Source: JBOGXF01 sp050694275
GTDB taxonomy: Bacteria; Actinomycetota; CADDZG01; WHSQ01
Direction of reading: 5' to 3'
Assembly: GCA_050694275.1 (NCBI GenBank)
Contig: JBOGXF010000127.1
Span: 1 to 14,993 of the forward strand
DNA length: 14,993 bases
Below, piece after piece: positions 1 through 7,327 of this stretch; within the stretch, counting starts at the first letter, position 1; each line of letters opens with the position of its first letter. Below the pieces are notes generated by a model. That model was not told where the DNA came from. It saw only the letters and a program-made list of their open reading frames with translations, and did not search any database. Position numbers and translations under genes: made by a program.

Positions 1-50
1 ACGGGGGCAAGTCCCGGCCCCTAGACCTTATCGGCCCGGGAGCCAGCGGA

Positions 51-56
51 TAGCAT
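51..56 (+). promoter_or_regulatory. Putative -10 box (TAGCAT) of a leaderless response-regulator gene
   Basis: TAGCAT fits the TANNNT form of an actinobacterial -10 element and ends 6 nt before the GTG at 63, so transcription would begin at or next to the start codon. There is no Shine-Dalgarno sequence before that GTG. A weak -35 candidate, TTATCG, lies at 28-33 with a 17-nt spacer. The same box-to-start distance occurs before lysA and hom. The promoter is inferred from sequence only. Positions 1-50 hold nothing else I can support; a frame ending in TAG at 22-24 could be the tail of an upstream gene. Confidence 0.4.
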
Positions 57-62
57 TCGGAC

Positions 63-431
63 GTGACCGGCAAGAGCATCCTCATCTGCGACGACGACCC
101 TGTCATCTTGCGCCTGCTTCAGGTCAATCTCGAGCTGGAGGGTTACGAGGCGATCCTCGCCCATCACGGTGAGGAGGCATATTCGCTCGCCGCCGATCGG
201 ATGCCAGATCTCGTGATCCTCGACATCATGATGCCCCGGCTGGACGGCTACCAGACGTGCGAGAAACTCAAGGCAGATGACAAAACCAAGGACATCCCGA
301 TCGTGTTCCTGTCCGCCAAGGCACAGCAGTCCGACATCGAGAAGGGGAGGGCCTACGGCGTGTCCGAGTACCTGACCAAGCCGTTCGATCCCTCAGAGCT
401 GCTCGAGGTCGTCGATCGGCTCGTCGGTTGA
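63..431 (+). CDS. Receiver-only response regulator (CheY-like, 122 aa)
   Basis: This is a stand-alone phosphoacceptor receiver domain with no output domain. The acidic pocket is D10-D12, the phosphoryl-accepting Asp is D54 in a DIMMP context, the switch Ser is S84, and the conserved Lys is K106 in a TKPFD motif. The length is that of a single receiver domain, so it probably acts by protein contact or in a phosphorelay. No histidine kinase is in the window, so its partner is unknown. The start is a GTG without a Shine-Dalgarno sequence but with a possible -10 box 6 nt upstream. argS begins 10 nt after the stop, so the two genes are probably co-transcribed. The family is certain; the signal it handles is not. 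Confidence 0.93.
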   Translation: MTGKSILICDDDPVILRLLQVNLELEGYEAILAHHGEEAYSLAADRMPDLVILDIMMPRLDGYQTCEKLKADDKTKDIPIVFLSAKAQQSDIEKGRAYGVSEYLTKPFDPSELLEVVDRLVG

Positions 432-441
432 ACCCGGGCCC

Positions 442-2094
442 GTGATCGTCGAGCGCCTGGAAGATCTCGTCCGCACCGCTCTCGAGGCGGCGCGCCGGGA
501 TGGGGTGCTTTCGTTCGAAACGCCTCCCGCCCTTTCTTTCGAGCGACCGAAGCGCAGAGAACACGGGGACTGGGCGACCAACGTCGCGTTGACCGCGGCC
601 AGGGGACAAGGCAACCCAAGGGAGATCGCGCAGGCCCTCATCGACCGCCTCCCGGACACCGATCTCGTGGTGAAAAGCGAGGTTGCGGGACCGGGGTTCA
701 TCAACTTCCACCTCTCGGACAAGTGGCTGCACGAGGCAGTGCGCAGCGCCGCCGATCCAGACTCCGGGTTCGGTCGGAGCGACGTAGGCGCGGGGAAAAG
801 GGTCAACGTCGAGTACGTCTCCGCCAATCCCACCGGCCCGATCAACGTCGTCAGCGGGCGGCACGCCGCGGTCGGGGACGCGATCGCCAACCTGCTGGAG
901 GCCACCGGTCACGCGGTCACGCGGGAGTACTACGTCAACGATGCCGGCCGCCAGATCCGCCTGTTCGCGGAGTCGATCGAGGCCCGGTACCTCCAACGTT
1001 TTGGGCGCGAGGCGAATCTGCCCGAGGAGGGATACCAGGGGGACTACGTCGCGGGGCTCGCCGACGAGATCGCGGAGGAGATCGGCGACGAGCTCGTTGA
1101 CGTCTCGGTCCAGAAAAGGGTCGAGACGACACGGCAGCTCGGGCTCGATCGCATGCTGGACCAGATGCGGGCTTCGCTCGAACGCTTCGGCACGAAGTAC
1201 GAGGTGTGGCAGAGAGAGAGCGAGTTGCATCAAAGGGGCCTGCTCGAAGAGGGCATCGCCCGGCTGAAAGAGAAGGGCCTGGTCGAGGAGCGCGAGGGAG
1301 CGGTGTGGTTCAGGTCGTCGGACTTCGGCGACGACAAGGACCGCGTTCTTGTGCGCGCCGGTGGGGAGCCGACCTACTTCGCGGCCGATGTCGGCTACCT
1401 GCTGCACAAGTTCGGGCGCGGTTACGAGGCTCTCATCTATCTCTGGGGAGCGGGGCATCACGGGGCGGTCCCGCGCCTGATGGCGGCCGCCGAGGGTCTC
1501 GGCTTCGACCGAGAGCGGGTCGAGGTTCCGCTCGTTCAAACCGTCCGCCTTCGGCGCGGGGGAGAGGCCGTGATCGCGTCCAAGCGCAAGGGCAACGTCA
1601 TCCCGCTCGACGACCTCGTCGACGAGGTCGGTGTGGACGCGGCCCGCTACACGTTTCTAACGCGCTCGATCGATGCGCCGCTCGACTTCGACATCGAGCT
1701 CGTCAAGGAGCAAGCGCCCGAGAATCCCGTCTATTACGTGCAGTACGCGCATGCGCGCATCTGCTCGATCCTGCGCAAGGCCGGCGAACCGAATCTCGAC
1801 ACCGACGCGACTGCACTCGAGCGACTCTCTCATCCCAGCGAATCCGCGCTGATGCGGAAGATCGCGGCTTACGAAGAAACCATCATAGATGCCGCGACCC
1901 AGCGCGCTCCGCAGAAGGTAACGCGCTACGTCGAGGAGCTCGCGTCGACGTTCAGCGCGTTCTACCGCGACTGTCAGGTCATCTCCGATGATGACGAGTT
2001 GACCCATGCGCGCTTGACGCTCTGCCTCGCGACCAAATCCGTGATCGCCGGTGGGCTCGGTGTGCTCGGAGTGACCGCGCCGGAAAGGATGTGA
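442..2094 (+). CDS. argS: Arginyl-tRNA synthetase, with altered HIGH motif
   Basis: This class I aminoacyl-tRNA synthetase joins arginine to tRNA-Arg in the cytoplasm. At 550 aa it has normal length. It shows the N-terminal ArgS-specific domain (about 1-90), a catalytic core containing ANPTGP and REYYVNDAGRQ, and a C-terminal DALR anticodon-binding domain ending in the typical TAPERM. The HIGH signature, usually H-x-G-H after NPTGP, reads NVVS at residues 135-138, so both histidines are missing. The KMSKR position reads IASKR at 378-382, keeping S-K-R. The rest of the fold is well conserved and the frame is open, so it does not look like a decayed gene. The GTG start has no clear Shine-Dalgarno sequence and lies 10 nt behind the response regulator. 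phzF starts 1 nt after its stop. Confidence 0.95.
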   Translation: MIVERLEDLVRTALEAARRDGVLSFETPPALSFERPKRREHGDWATNVALTAARGQGNPREIAQALIDRLPDTDLVVKSEVAGPGFINFHLSDKWLHEAVRSAADPDSGFGRSDVGAGKRVNVEYVSANPTGPINVVSGRHAAVGDAIANLLEATGHAVTREYYVNDAGRQIRLFAESIEARYLQRFGREANLPEEGYQGDYVAGLADEIAEEIGDELVDVSVQKRVETTRQLGLDRMLDQMRASLERFGTKYEVWQRESELHQRGLLEEGIARLKEKGLVEEREGAVWFRSSDFGDDKDRVLVRAGGEPTYFAADVGYLLHKFGRGYEALIYLWGAGHHGAVPRLMAAAEGLGFDRERVEVPLVQTVRLRRGGEAVIASKRKGNVIPLDDLVDEVGVDAARYTFLTRSIDAPLDFDIELVKEQAPENPVYYVQYAHARICSILRKAGEPNLDTDATALERLSHPSESALMRKIAAYEETIIDAATQRAPQKVTRYVEELASTFSAFYRDCQVISDDDELTHARLTLCLATKSVIAGGLGVLGVTAPERM

Positions 2095-2095
2095 C

Positions 2096-2953
2096 GTGGA
2101 GTTCGTACAGGTCGACGTCTTCGCAGATGAGGTGTACGGCGGCAATCCGCTCGCCGTCTTCTTGGACGCGGAGGACCTCTCGCGGCTGCAGATGCAAGCG
2201 ATCGCGCGGGAGATGAACCTGTCGGAGTCCGCCTTCGTCATCCGGGCGTCCGACGACTCCTACGACGTGCGCATCTTTACGCCGGCAGAGGAGCTCGCTT
2301 TCGCCGGGCATCCCACCATCGGAACGGCGTGGGTCCTCCGGCATCTCGAACGGGTAAAAGGGGACGAGCTCACCCAGCACACCGCAAGAGGACAGACGGC
2401 CTTGCGCGTCGACGGGGATTGTCTCTGGTTCACGCGCAGCGGCGCGGTCGAGCCGGATCTGGACGAGCGAGCACCGGACGTCTCCCACCGCATCGCCCGC
2501 GCCCTCGGAATCGGGCCGGAGGAGGTGGAGCTGGAGGCGCGCGAGCTCGGCCGCTCGGGGCGGCTTCGCCCCGCGTTCTCGGACGCGGGACTGCGCCAGC
2601 TCATGGTGCCGGTCAGAGACGTCGAGGTGCTGTCGCGCTGCCGGGTTCCCGGCGACCTCGAGGAACTGGCCCGCGACGGCGTCTATTGCTTCACCGCACT
2701 GCAGGCGGGGCGGGTCCGGGCTCGCGGCCTTTTCCCCGGTTTCGGCGTCCCCGAGGATCCCGGCACCGGATCGGCCGGAGCGGCCCTTGGCCTCTATCTC
2801 GCGGACCGTATCGGGCCCATCGGGTTCGAGATCGTTCAGGGGGTCGAGATAGCTCGTCCGTCGCGCATCTTCGTCAAGGCCGAGAAGGGATCGGTCGAGG
2901 TCGGAGGGAAGTGCCACCTCGTCTTGACCGGCCGGCTCGAACGTCTTCCGTAG
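2096..2953 (+). CDS. PhzF-family isomerase-like protein
   Basis: This 285-aa cytoplasmic protein belongs to the PhzF/diaminopimelate-epimerase fold family. It opens with the family's typical FVQVDVF and GGNPLAVF segments. It carries the catalytic Glu (E44 in NLSES), a FAGHPTIG motif with H72, and a second-half DPGTGSAG motif (D221, 223-228) that in the family binds the substrate carboxylate. PhzF itself isomerises a phenazine precursor, but most homologues have no known substrate and no other phenazine genes are visible here, so a phenazine role is not supported. The GTG start follows a GGAAAGGA Shine-Dalgarno sequence at 2082-2089 inside the end of argS, one nt after the argS stop. The relation to DapF, which makes the LysA substrate, is of interest because lysA is next, but that link is speculative. 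Confidence 0.88.
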   Translation: MEFVQVDVFADEVYGGNPLAVFLDAEDLSRLQMQAIAREMNLSESAFVIRASDDSYDVRIFTPAEELAFAGHPTIGTAWVLRHLERVKGDELTQHTARGQTALRVDGDCLWFTRSGAVEPDLDERAPDVSHRIARALGIGPEEVELEARELGRSGRLRPAFSDAGLRQLMVPVRDVEVLSRCRVPGDLEELARDGVYCFTALQAGRVRARGLFPGFGVPEDPGTGSAGAALGLYLADRIGPIGFEIVQGVEIARPSRIFVKAEKGSVEVGGKCHLVLTGRLERLP

Positions 2954-2959
2954 TCCGCT

Positions 2960-2965
2960 TACGCT
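2960..2965 (+). promoter_or_regulatory. Putative -10 box (TACGCT) of a leaderless lysA transcript
   Basis: TACGCT fits TANNNT and ends exactly 6 nt before the lysA ATG. TCGAAC at 2937-2942, with a 17-nt spacer, is a possible -35. The 18-nt gap between phzF and lysA contains no Shine-Dalgarno sequence and is too short for a riboswitch. This suggests that lysA has its own leaderless start in addition to any read-through from upstream. The call rests on sequence alone. Confidence 0.4.
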
Positions 2966-2971
2966 TAACGA

Positions 2972-4273
2972 ATGGAAGGCATCCTGCCCGACACCGCGCG
3001 CGTGTCCTCCGACGGCCACCTCATCGTCGGCGATTGCGACACGGTTGAACTCGCCGAACGGTTCGGAACACCGCTTGTCGTCTTCGACAGGCACACCTTC
3101 GAGGCGCGAGCGCGCTCGTTCGCATCGGCCGTCGGCGCACCCAACGTCTTCTACGCGGGCAAGGCCTTTCTCTGCGTCGCTTTATGCGAGCTCGTCGATT
3201 CGCTCGGTCTTGGACTCGATGTCTGTACCGGGGGGGAGCTGGCGACCGCGCGGTCGACTTCGTTTCCTGCCGAACGCATTCTGTTTCACGGGAACAACAA
3301 GTCATCCGCCGAGCTCGACGAGGCACGCCAAGCGAGAGTCGGGCGCATCGTGGTCGACTCCTTTGAAGAGATGGAAAGGATCGCGCGCTCCGGCGTCGAG
3401 ACGAGGCTGCTCGTGCGCGTCACCCCGGGAGTCGAGGCGCACACGCACGAGTTCGTGCAAACGGGACAAGAGGATTCGAAGTTCGGGTTCAGCCTCGCCG
3501 ACGGCATCGCCCTCGACGCGGTCAAGCGTGCGAAGGAGCTTCCCGGCTGCGAGCTCGTTGGAGTCCACGCGCACATCGGTTCGCAGATCTTCGAGCTCGC
3601 CGCGTTCGACCTCGCGGTCAAGCGGCTGGCAGAGTTCTGCGCGGACGCCCGTGACGCGCACGGATTCGTCCCGTCAGAGCTGAATCTCGGTGGGGGGCTC
3701 GGCATCGCCCACACGCGCGACGAGCTGACGCCCGAGCCCAGCGAGTCGACCGAGACGATCCTCGCTGCGGTCGAACGCGAGTTCCCGGCGCGGGGCCTCG
3801 ACGTCCCCCAGGTAATGGTCGAGCCGGGGAGGGCCATCGTTGGGGCCGCGACGGTGACGCTCTACAGGGTCGGCACGATCAAGCGGATCCCGGGGGTCCG
3901 CACCTACGTCTCGGTGGACGGCGGTATGAGCGACAACATCCGTCCCGCCCTGTACGGGGCTCGCTACGAGGCGAGTCTCGCCAACCGCATGGATGCGGCC
4001 CCCGGCCCCCGGGTCACCGTGGTCGGGAAGCACTGCGAGTCGGGAGACGTCCTGATCAAGGACGTCCACTTGCCCGACGACGTCGCCCCCGGGGACCTCG
4101 TCTGCATCCCCGCGACCGGTGCCTACACCTATTCAATGGCGTCCAACTACAACCGGGTGCCGCGGCCCCCGGTGGTCATGGCGGCGGGGGGCGACGCGAC
4201 CGTCATCGTCGCGGCGGAGACCGACGACGATCTGCTCCGCCTCGACCGCCGCCTCGACGGCTCGAACCTCTAG
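2972..4273 (+). CDS. lysA: Diaminopimelate decarboxylase
   Basis: This PLP enzyme decarboxylates meso-diaminopimelate to L-lysine, the last step of lysine synthesis. It is a fold-type III (alanine racemase-like) decarboxylase of 433 aa, normal for LysA. Visible residues are the PLP lysine K64 in FYAGKA, HGNNKS, the VHAHIGSQI segment, the glycine loop GGGLG at 240-244 and EPGRA at 284-288 that hold the cofactor phosphate, and the C355-E356-S-G-D active-site motif contributed across the dimer. The C-terminal GAYTYSMASNYN segment is also typical. The ATG at 2972 is chosen because the N-terminus fits the family and a -10-like box sits 6 nt upstream; there is no Shine-Dalgarno sequence. The position between argS and hom matches the usual actinobacterial order. 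Confidence 0.96.
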   Translation: MEGILPDTARVSSDGHLIVGDCDTVELAERFGTPLVVFDRHTFEARARSFASAVGAPNVFYAGKAFLCVALCELVDSLGLGLDVCTGGELATARSTSFPAERILFHGNNKSSAELDEARQARVGRIVVDSFEEMERIARSGVETRLLVRVTPGVEAHTHEFVQTGQEDSKFGFSLADGIALDAVKRAKELPGCELVGVHAHIGSQIFELAAFDLAVKRLAEFCADARDAHGFVPSELNLGGGLGIAHTRDELTPEPSESTETILAAVEREFPARGLDVPQVMVEPGRAIVGAATVTLYRVGTIKRIPGVRTYVSVDGGMSDNIRPALYGARYEASLANRMDAAPGPRVTVVGKHCESGDVLIKDVHLPDDVAPGDLVCIPATGAYTYSMASNYNRVPRPPVVMAAGGDATVIVAAETDDDLLRLDRRLDGSNL

Positions 4274-4333
4274 CCCCGAGGGCGTTTCAAACCGAGGCAA
4301 AGCGGGCAAAATGACTCCCCGCTAGGACGGAGT

Positions 4334-4348
4334 GGGCCGGCGCGGCCC
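4334..4348 (+). other. Small GC hairpin after lysA
   Basis: GGGCCG at 4334-4339 and CGGCCC at 4343-4348 form a perfect 6-bp inverted repeat with a 3-nt loop in the 115-nt gap after lysA. No T-run follows it. It may be a weak terminator or a 5' leader element of the next gene, or chance in GC-rich DNA. Nothing else was recognised in this gap. Confidence 0.25.
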
Positions 4349-4388
4349 GACGATGTGCCGGGGGCCCCAGGACAAGAGAGGAGAGCGG

Positions 4389-4835
4389 ATGAACCGTCTA
4401 CGTATCGCTGCGGTGGTGGTCACCGTAGTGGCAATTGGCTTCGTGCCGCTTCAGGCGTCGGCCGATCACGTCAACTTCATTCCCGACGCTCAGGACTGTC
4501 TCGAGATGGCGGCGCCGGGCGGGACCTTCACCGATCCCGACCAGGCCGACCGGGGGGCCGAGTGCGTGAGCGACGGCAACCCGGCCAACGGCGTCGAGTA
4601 CTACCTCGGGGGCGAGGCGCAGACCGAGGCGGCCTATGAGGACGATCCGGAACATGTCCCGGGGGATGCGTGCGGGGCGCTGGTCGTAGCCGGGCAGGTC
4701 CTGACGGCGACGCGACCCGACAACCCCGATACCGCCGCGGACGAACGCCTCGACTGGGACTGGCTGCACCTGCACGACCCCGACGGGGTGCCCGACAGCG
4801 GCGACGAGTTCCAGCACCACCACACCTGCGACTAG
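4389..4835 (+). CDS. Small secreted Asp/His-rich protein, four cysteines
   Basis: I do not recognise this family. The 148-aa product starts with a clear Sec signal peptide: positive residues at 3 and 5, a hydrophobic stretch over 6-22, and a probable cleavage after ASA at 23-25. The mature part of about 123 aa is very acidic, with many Asp and Glu residues and a His-rich tail (H127, H129, H143-H145). It has four cysteines (C37, C59, C95, C147), which could form two disulfides outside the cell. The composition would suit binding a divalent metal, but no known binding motif is seen. The ATG at 4389 is preferred over an upstream in-frame start at 4332 because AGGAG lies at 4379-4383 and the signal peptide begins there. 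It separates lysA from hom and is followed by a strong hairpin, so it probably forms its own unit. Confidence 0.8.
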   Translation: MNRLRIAAVVVTVVAIGFVPLQASADHVNFIPDAQDCLEMAAPGGTFTDPDQADRGAECVSDGNPANGVEYYLGGEAQTEAAYEDDPEHVPGDACGALVVAGQVLTATRPDNPDTAADERLDWDWLHLHDPDGVPDSGDEFQHHHTCD

Positions 4836-4844
4836 AGCGCGCAA

Positions 4845-4887
4845 GTGGGCGAGATTGCCCCCGGGATCCGGGGCTGATCTCGCCCAC
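4845..4887 (+). terminator. Strong hairpin, probable terminator after the secreted protein gene
   Basis: GTGGGCGAGAT at 4845-4855 and ATCTCGCCCAC at 4877-4887 form a perfect 11-bp inverted repeat. The 21-nt loop itself contains a nested GCCCC/GGGGC pairing. It starts 9 nt after the stop of the secreted protein gene and ends 26 nt before the putative hom -10 box. No T-run follows, so it is not a canonical intrinsic terminator. It could act as a U-less terminator or as a 3'-end stabiliser. An attenuator role for hom is unlikely if hom is leaderless. Confidence 0.5.
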
Positions 4888-4913
4888 CTGGCGGGGCCCG
4901 GGGGAGCGGACAG

Positions 4914-4919
4914 TACATT
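4914..4919 (+). promoter_or_regulatory. Putative -10 box (TACATT) of the leaderless threonine operon
   Basis: TACATT matches TANNNT and ends 6 nt before the hom ATG at 4926, the same spacing as before lysA and the response regulator. No -35 match is apparent 16-19 nt upstream, and no Shine-Dalgarno sequence precedes the ATG. If this is the operon promoter, there is no room for a leader peptide or riboswitch controlling hom. Confidence 0.42.
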
Positions 4920-4925
4920 TGCTGC

Positions 4926-6257
4926 ATGGCCTCCGCACCCTCACCCCCCCAGCGCGTCGTCCTGAACCGCCCCGTGCGGGTGGGGCTGCTCGGCTGCGGG
5001 ATCGTCGGCGGGGCGACCGCCCGCATCCTCCACGAGCAGGCCGGTGAGCTGTCCCGCCGGGCCGGTCTGCCGATCGAGCTCGTCAGGGTCGCGGTGCGCA
5101 GCCTGTCCAAGCCGCGTGCCGTCGATCTCCCCGCCGACAAGTGGACGACCGACCCGTGGGAGATCGTGGGCGACGACTCGATCGACGTGGTGGTGGAGGC
5201 GATCGGCGGGATCGAGCCGGCGCGCGATCTGATCGTCGCCGCGCTCGACTCCTCCAAGCACGTCGTGACCGCGAACAAAGAGCTCATGTCCAGCCTCGGT
5301 CAAGAAGTGATGGGTGCGGCTGAGCGAAACGGGGTCGACCTGTTGTTCGAGGGGTCGGTCGCGGGAGGGATCCCGATCATCCGGCCGATGAAGGAGTCCC
5401 TCGCCGGGGACCGGGTCACGCGGGTCATGGGCATCGTCAACGGAACTACGAACTTCATTCTCACGCGCATGTCGGAGACGGGCGAATCCTTCGCCGAAGC
5501 TCTGGGCGAGGCCGAGCTACTCGGCTACACGGAACTGGACCCGAGCGCCGACATTGAGGGCTTCGATGCCGCCGCCAAGCTCGCCATCCTGGCCTCCATC
5601 GCGTTCAACGCCCGAGTCATCGCAGGCGACGTCCAGCGCGAGGGCATCACGCACATCACGCCGCGCGACATCAGCGCGGCCCACGACCTCGGGTACGAGG
5701 TGAAGCTGATCGCGGTCGGCGAGATGGATGATGGGCAAGTGTCGGTGCGCGTCCATCCGGCGATGATTCCGAAGACGCATCCCTTGGCGTTGGTGCGCGA
5801 CGTCTTCAATGCGGTGTTCGTGGAGGGCGACGAGGTCGGCGAGCTCATGTTCTTCGGCCGGGGCGCCGGCGGCGGTCCCACGGGCTCCGCGGTCGTCGGT
5901 GACATTGTCGAGATCGCGCGCAACCTGGCGAACGGGGGCCGGGGAATCGGGTGTACCTGCTACCACGACCGCGCCCGCATCCGACCGGAGGACGAGACGC
6001 CGGTCCGCTACTACATCGTCTTGTCGGTCCTCGACAGGCCGGGCGTGCTGTCGGCCGTCGCCGGAGTCTTCGCCGAGCAAGGTGTGTCGATCGCGAGCGT
6101 GCGGCAGGAGGGCTTCGGCGACGAGGCCACGCTCGTGCTGATCACGCACACCGCGTCCGAGGGCGCCCATCAGGCGACGCTTGCCGACCTGCGAGGACTC
6201 GACGTGGTCAAGAATGTGGAGTCGACGATGCGCGTGCTGGGCACGGACGAAGGATGA
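4926..6257 (+). CDS. hom: Homoserine dehydrogenase with C-terminal ACT domain
   Basis: The enzyme reduces L-aspartate semialdehyde to L-homoserine with NAD(P)H, at the branch to threonine and methionine. The 443-aa protein has a Rossmann nucleotide-binding motif GCGIVGG at 23-29, the conserved ANKE lysine K118, the GIPII and GIVNGTTNFIL substrate segments, and the catalytic-region lysine K218 in FDAAAKLAI. An ACT domain covers about 360-440 (it begins YYIVLSVLDRPGVLS), the usual site of allosteric threonine feedback in this architecture. It is a monofunctional enzyme, with no aspartokinase part. The N-terminal 15 residues before the Rossmann fold are Pro-rich and poorly conserved. It is the first gene of the threonine operon, and its TGA overlaps the thrC ATG. 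Confidence 0.96.
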   Translation: MASAPSPPQRVVLNRPVRVGLLGCGIVGGATARILHEQAGELSRRAGLPIELVRVAVRSLSKPRAVDLPADKWTTDPWEIVGDDSIDVVVEAIGGIEPARDLIVAALDSSKHVVTANKELMSSLGQEVMGAAERNGVDLLFEGSVAGGIPIIRPMKESLAGDRVTRVMGIVNGTTNFILTRMSETGESFAEALGEAELLGYTELDPSADIEGFDAAAKLAILASIAFNARVIAGDVQREGITHITPRDISAAHDLGYEVKLIAVGEMDDGQVSVRVHPAMIPKTHPLALVRDVFNAVFVEGDEVGELMFFGRGAGGGPTGSAVVGDIVEIARNLANGGRGIGCTCYHDRARIRPEDETPVRYYIVLSVLDRPGVLSAVAGVFAEQGVSIASVRQEGFGDEATLVLITHTASEGAHQATLADLRGLDVVKNVESTMRVLGTDEG

Positions 6258-7327
6258 CCTCCGGCCCCCTCACGGTGGCCGGAAAGCGCGGGGTCATCCG
6301 CCGTTACTTCGAGCAGCTTCCGGTGTCCGACGCGACCCCTATCGTGACTCTCGACGAGGGCGACACCCCGCTCGTCTACTCGAATCGCTTGTCCGCCGAG
6401 GTCTCCGCCGAGGTGTGGCTCAAGTACGAGGGCCTCAACCCCACCGGCTCGTTCAAGGACCGAGGGATGACGGTTGCGATCTCGAAGGCGCTCGAGGAGG
6501 AGAGCAAGGCGGTGGTGTGCGCCTCGACCGGGAACACGAGCGCGTCGGCGGCAGCGTACGCGGCACGTTCCGGAATGGTGTGCGCGGTGCTCATCCCGGA
6601 AGGCAACGTCGCGCTCGGCAAGCTCGCCCAGGCCCTCGTTCACGGTGCCCGCGTGCTCGAGATCGAAGGCAACTTCGATCTCGCGCTGCGGCTCACCCAG
6701 GAGATGGCGGACCGCTATCCGATTACCATCGTCAACTCGATCAATCCGTACCGGATAGAGGGTCAGAAGACCGCGGCCTTCGAGGTCGTCGAGGCGCTCG
6801 GCCGGGCGCCGGATCTTCACGTCATGCCGGTGGGGAACGCGGGCAACATCACCGCTTACTGGCGCGGCTACAACGAGGCCAAGGGGCTCGGATGGTCGAC
6901 CGAGCTGCCGAAGATGTTCGGCTTCCAGGCCGAGGGGGCCAATCCCATCGTGCGGGGCGAGATCGTCGAGGATCCGAAGACGGTGGCGACCGCGATCCGC
7001 ATCGGGAATCCCGCGTCGTGGCAGGGAGCGATCGACGCGGCCGGCTCGTCGGAGGGAGAGATCCGATCGGTGCGCGACAAGGAGATCGTCGAGGCCTATC
7101 GCTCGCTCGCCCACGAGGGGATCTTCGTCGAGCTCGCCTCGGCCGCGAGCGTCGCGGGGCTGCGGCAGCTCGGCGAGGCGGGGCTGATTCCGAAAGGCGC
7201 GGTCGTTGCGTGCGTGCTCACCGGCCACGGACTCAAGGACCCGGACTGGGCGATCGCCGCTGCTCCGCGACCCACGCGGGTCGAGGCGAGAGTCGACGAG
7301 ATCCTGGCGGAGCTCGAGCTCGCATGA
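6254..7327 (+). CDS. thrC: Threonine synthase
   Basis: This PLP enzyme converts O-phospho-L-homoserine to L-threonine. The 357-aa protein is of the short threonine synthase type common in Actinobacteria. The PLP lysine is K68 in NPTGSFKDRGM, and the phosphate-binding loop is VGNAGN at 193-198, followed by a typical ITAYWRGY segment. Other family marks are CASTGNTSAS and, near the end, VACVLTGHGLKDP. The ATG at 6254 overlaps the hom stop as ATGA, which implies translational coupling. The frame stays open further upstream inside hom, but those residues have no family similarity. Its own stop overlaps the next start in the same ATGA arrangement. Confidence 0.96.
   Translation: MTSGPLTVAGKRGVIRRYFEQLPVSDATPIVTLDEGDTPLVYSNRLSAEVSAEVWLKYEGLNPTGSFKDRGMTVAISKALEEESKAVVCASTGNTSASAAAYAARSGMVCAVLIPEGNVALGKLAQALVHGARVLEIEGNFDLALRLTQEMADRYPITIVNSINPYRIEGQKTAAFEVVEALGRAPDLHVMPVGNAGNITAYWRGYNEAKGLGWSTELPKMFGFQAEGANPIVRGEIVEDPKTVATAIRIGNPASWQGAIDAAGSSEGEIRSVRDKEIVEAYRSLAHEGIFVELASAASVAGLRQLGEAGLIPKGAVVACVLTGHGLKDPDWAIAAAPRPTRVEARVDEILAELELA

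Noticed and set aside
1..62. GC-rich start of the window as the 3' end of a tRNA
   Set aside because: There is no T-loop TTC signature and no matching acceptor arm; nothing supports an RNA gene.
268..1539. Long minus-strand frame opposite argS
   Set aside because: It lies antisense to a clear argS, has low-complexity composition and no recognisable motif.
2096..2953. PhzF gene as a sign of a phenazine cluster
   Set aside because: No other phz gene is present and PhzF-family proteins are widespread without phenazine synthesis.
5951..6253. Upstream in-frame extension of thrC inside hom
   Set aside because: The added residues are Arg-rich and unlike threonine synthase, while the ATG at 6254 overlaps the hom stop as ATGA and gives the right length.
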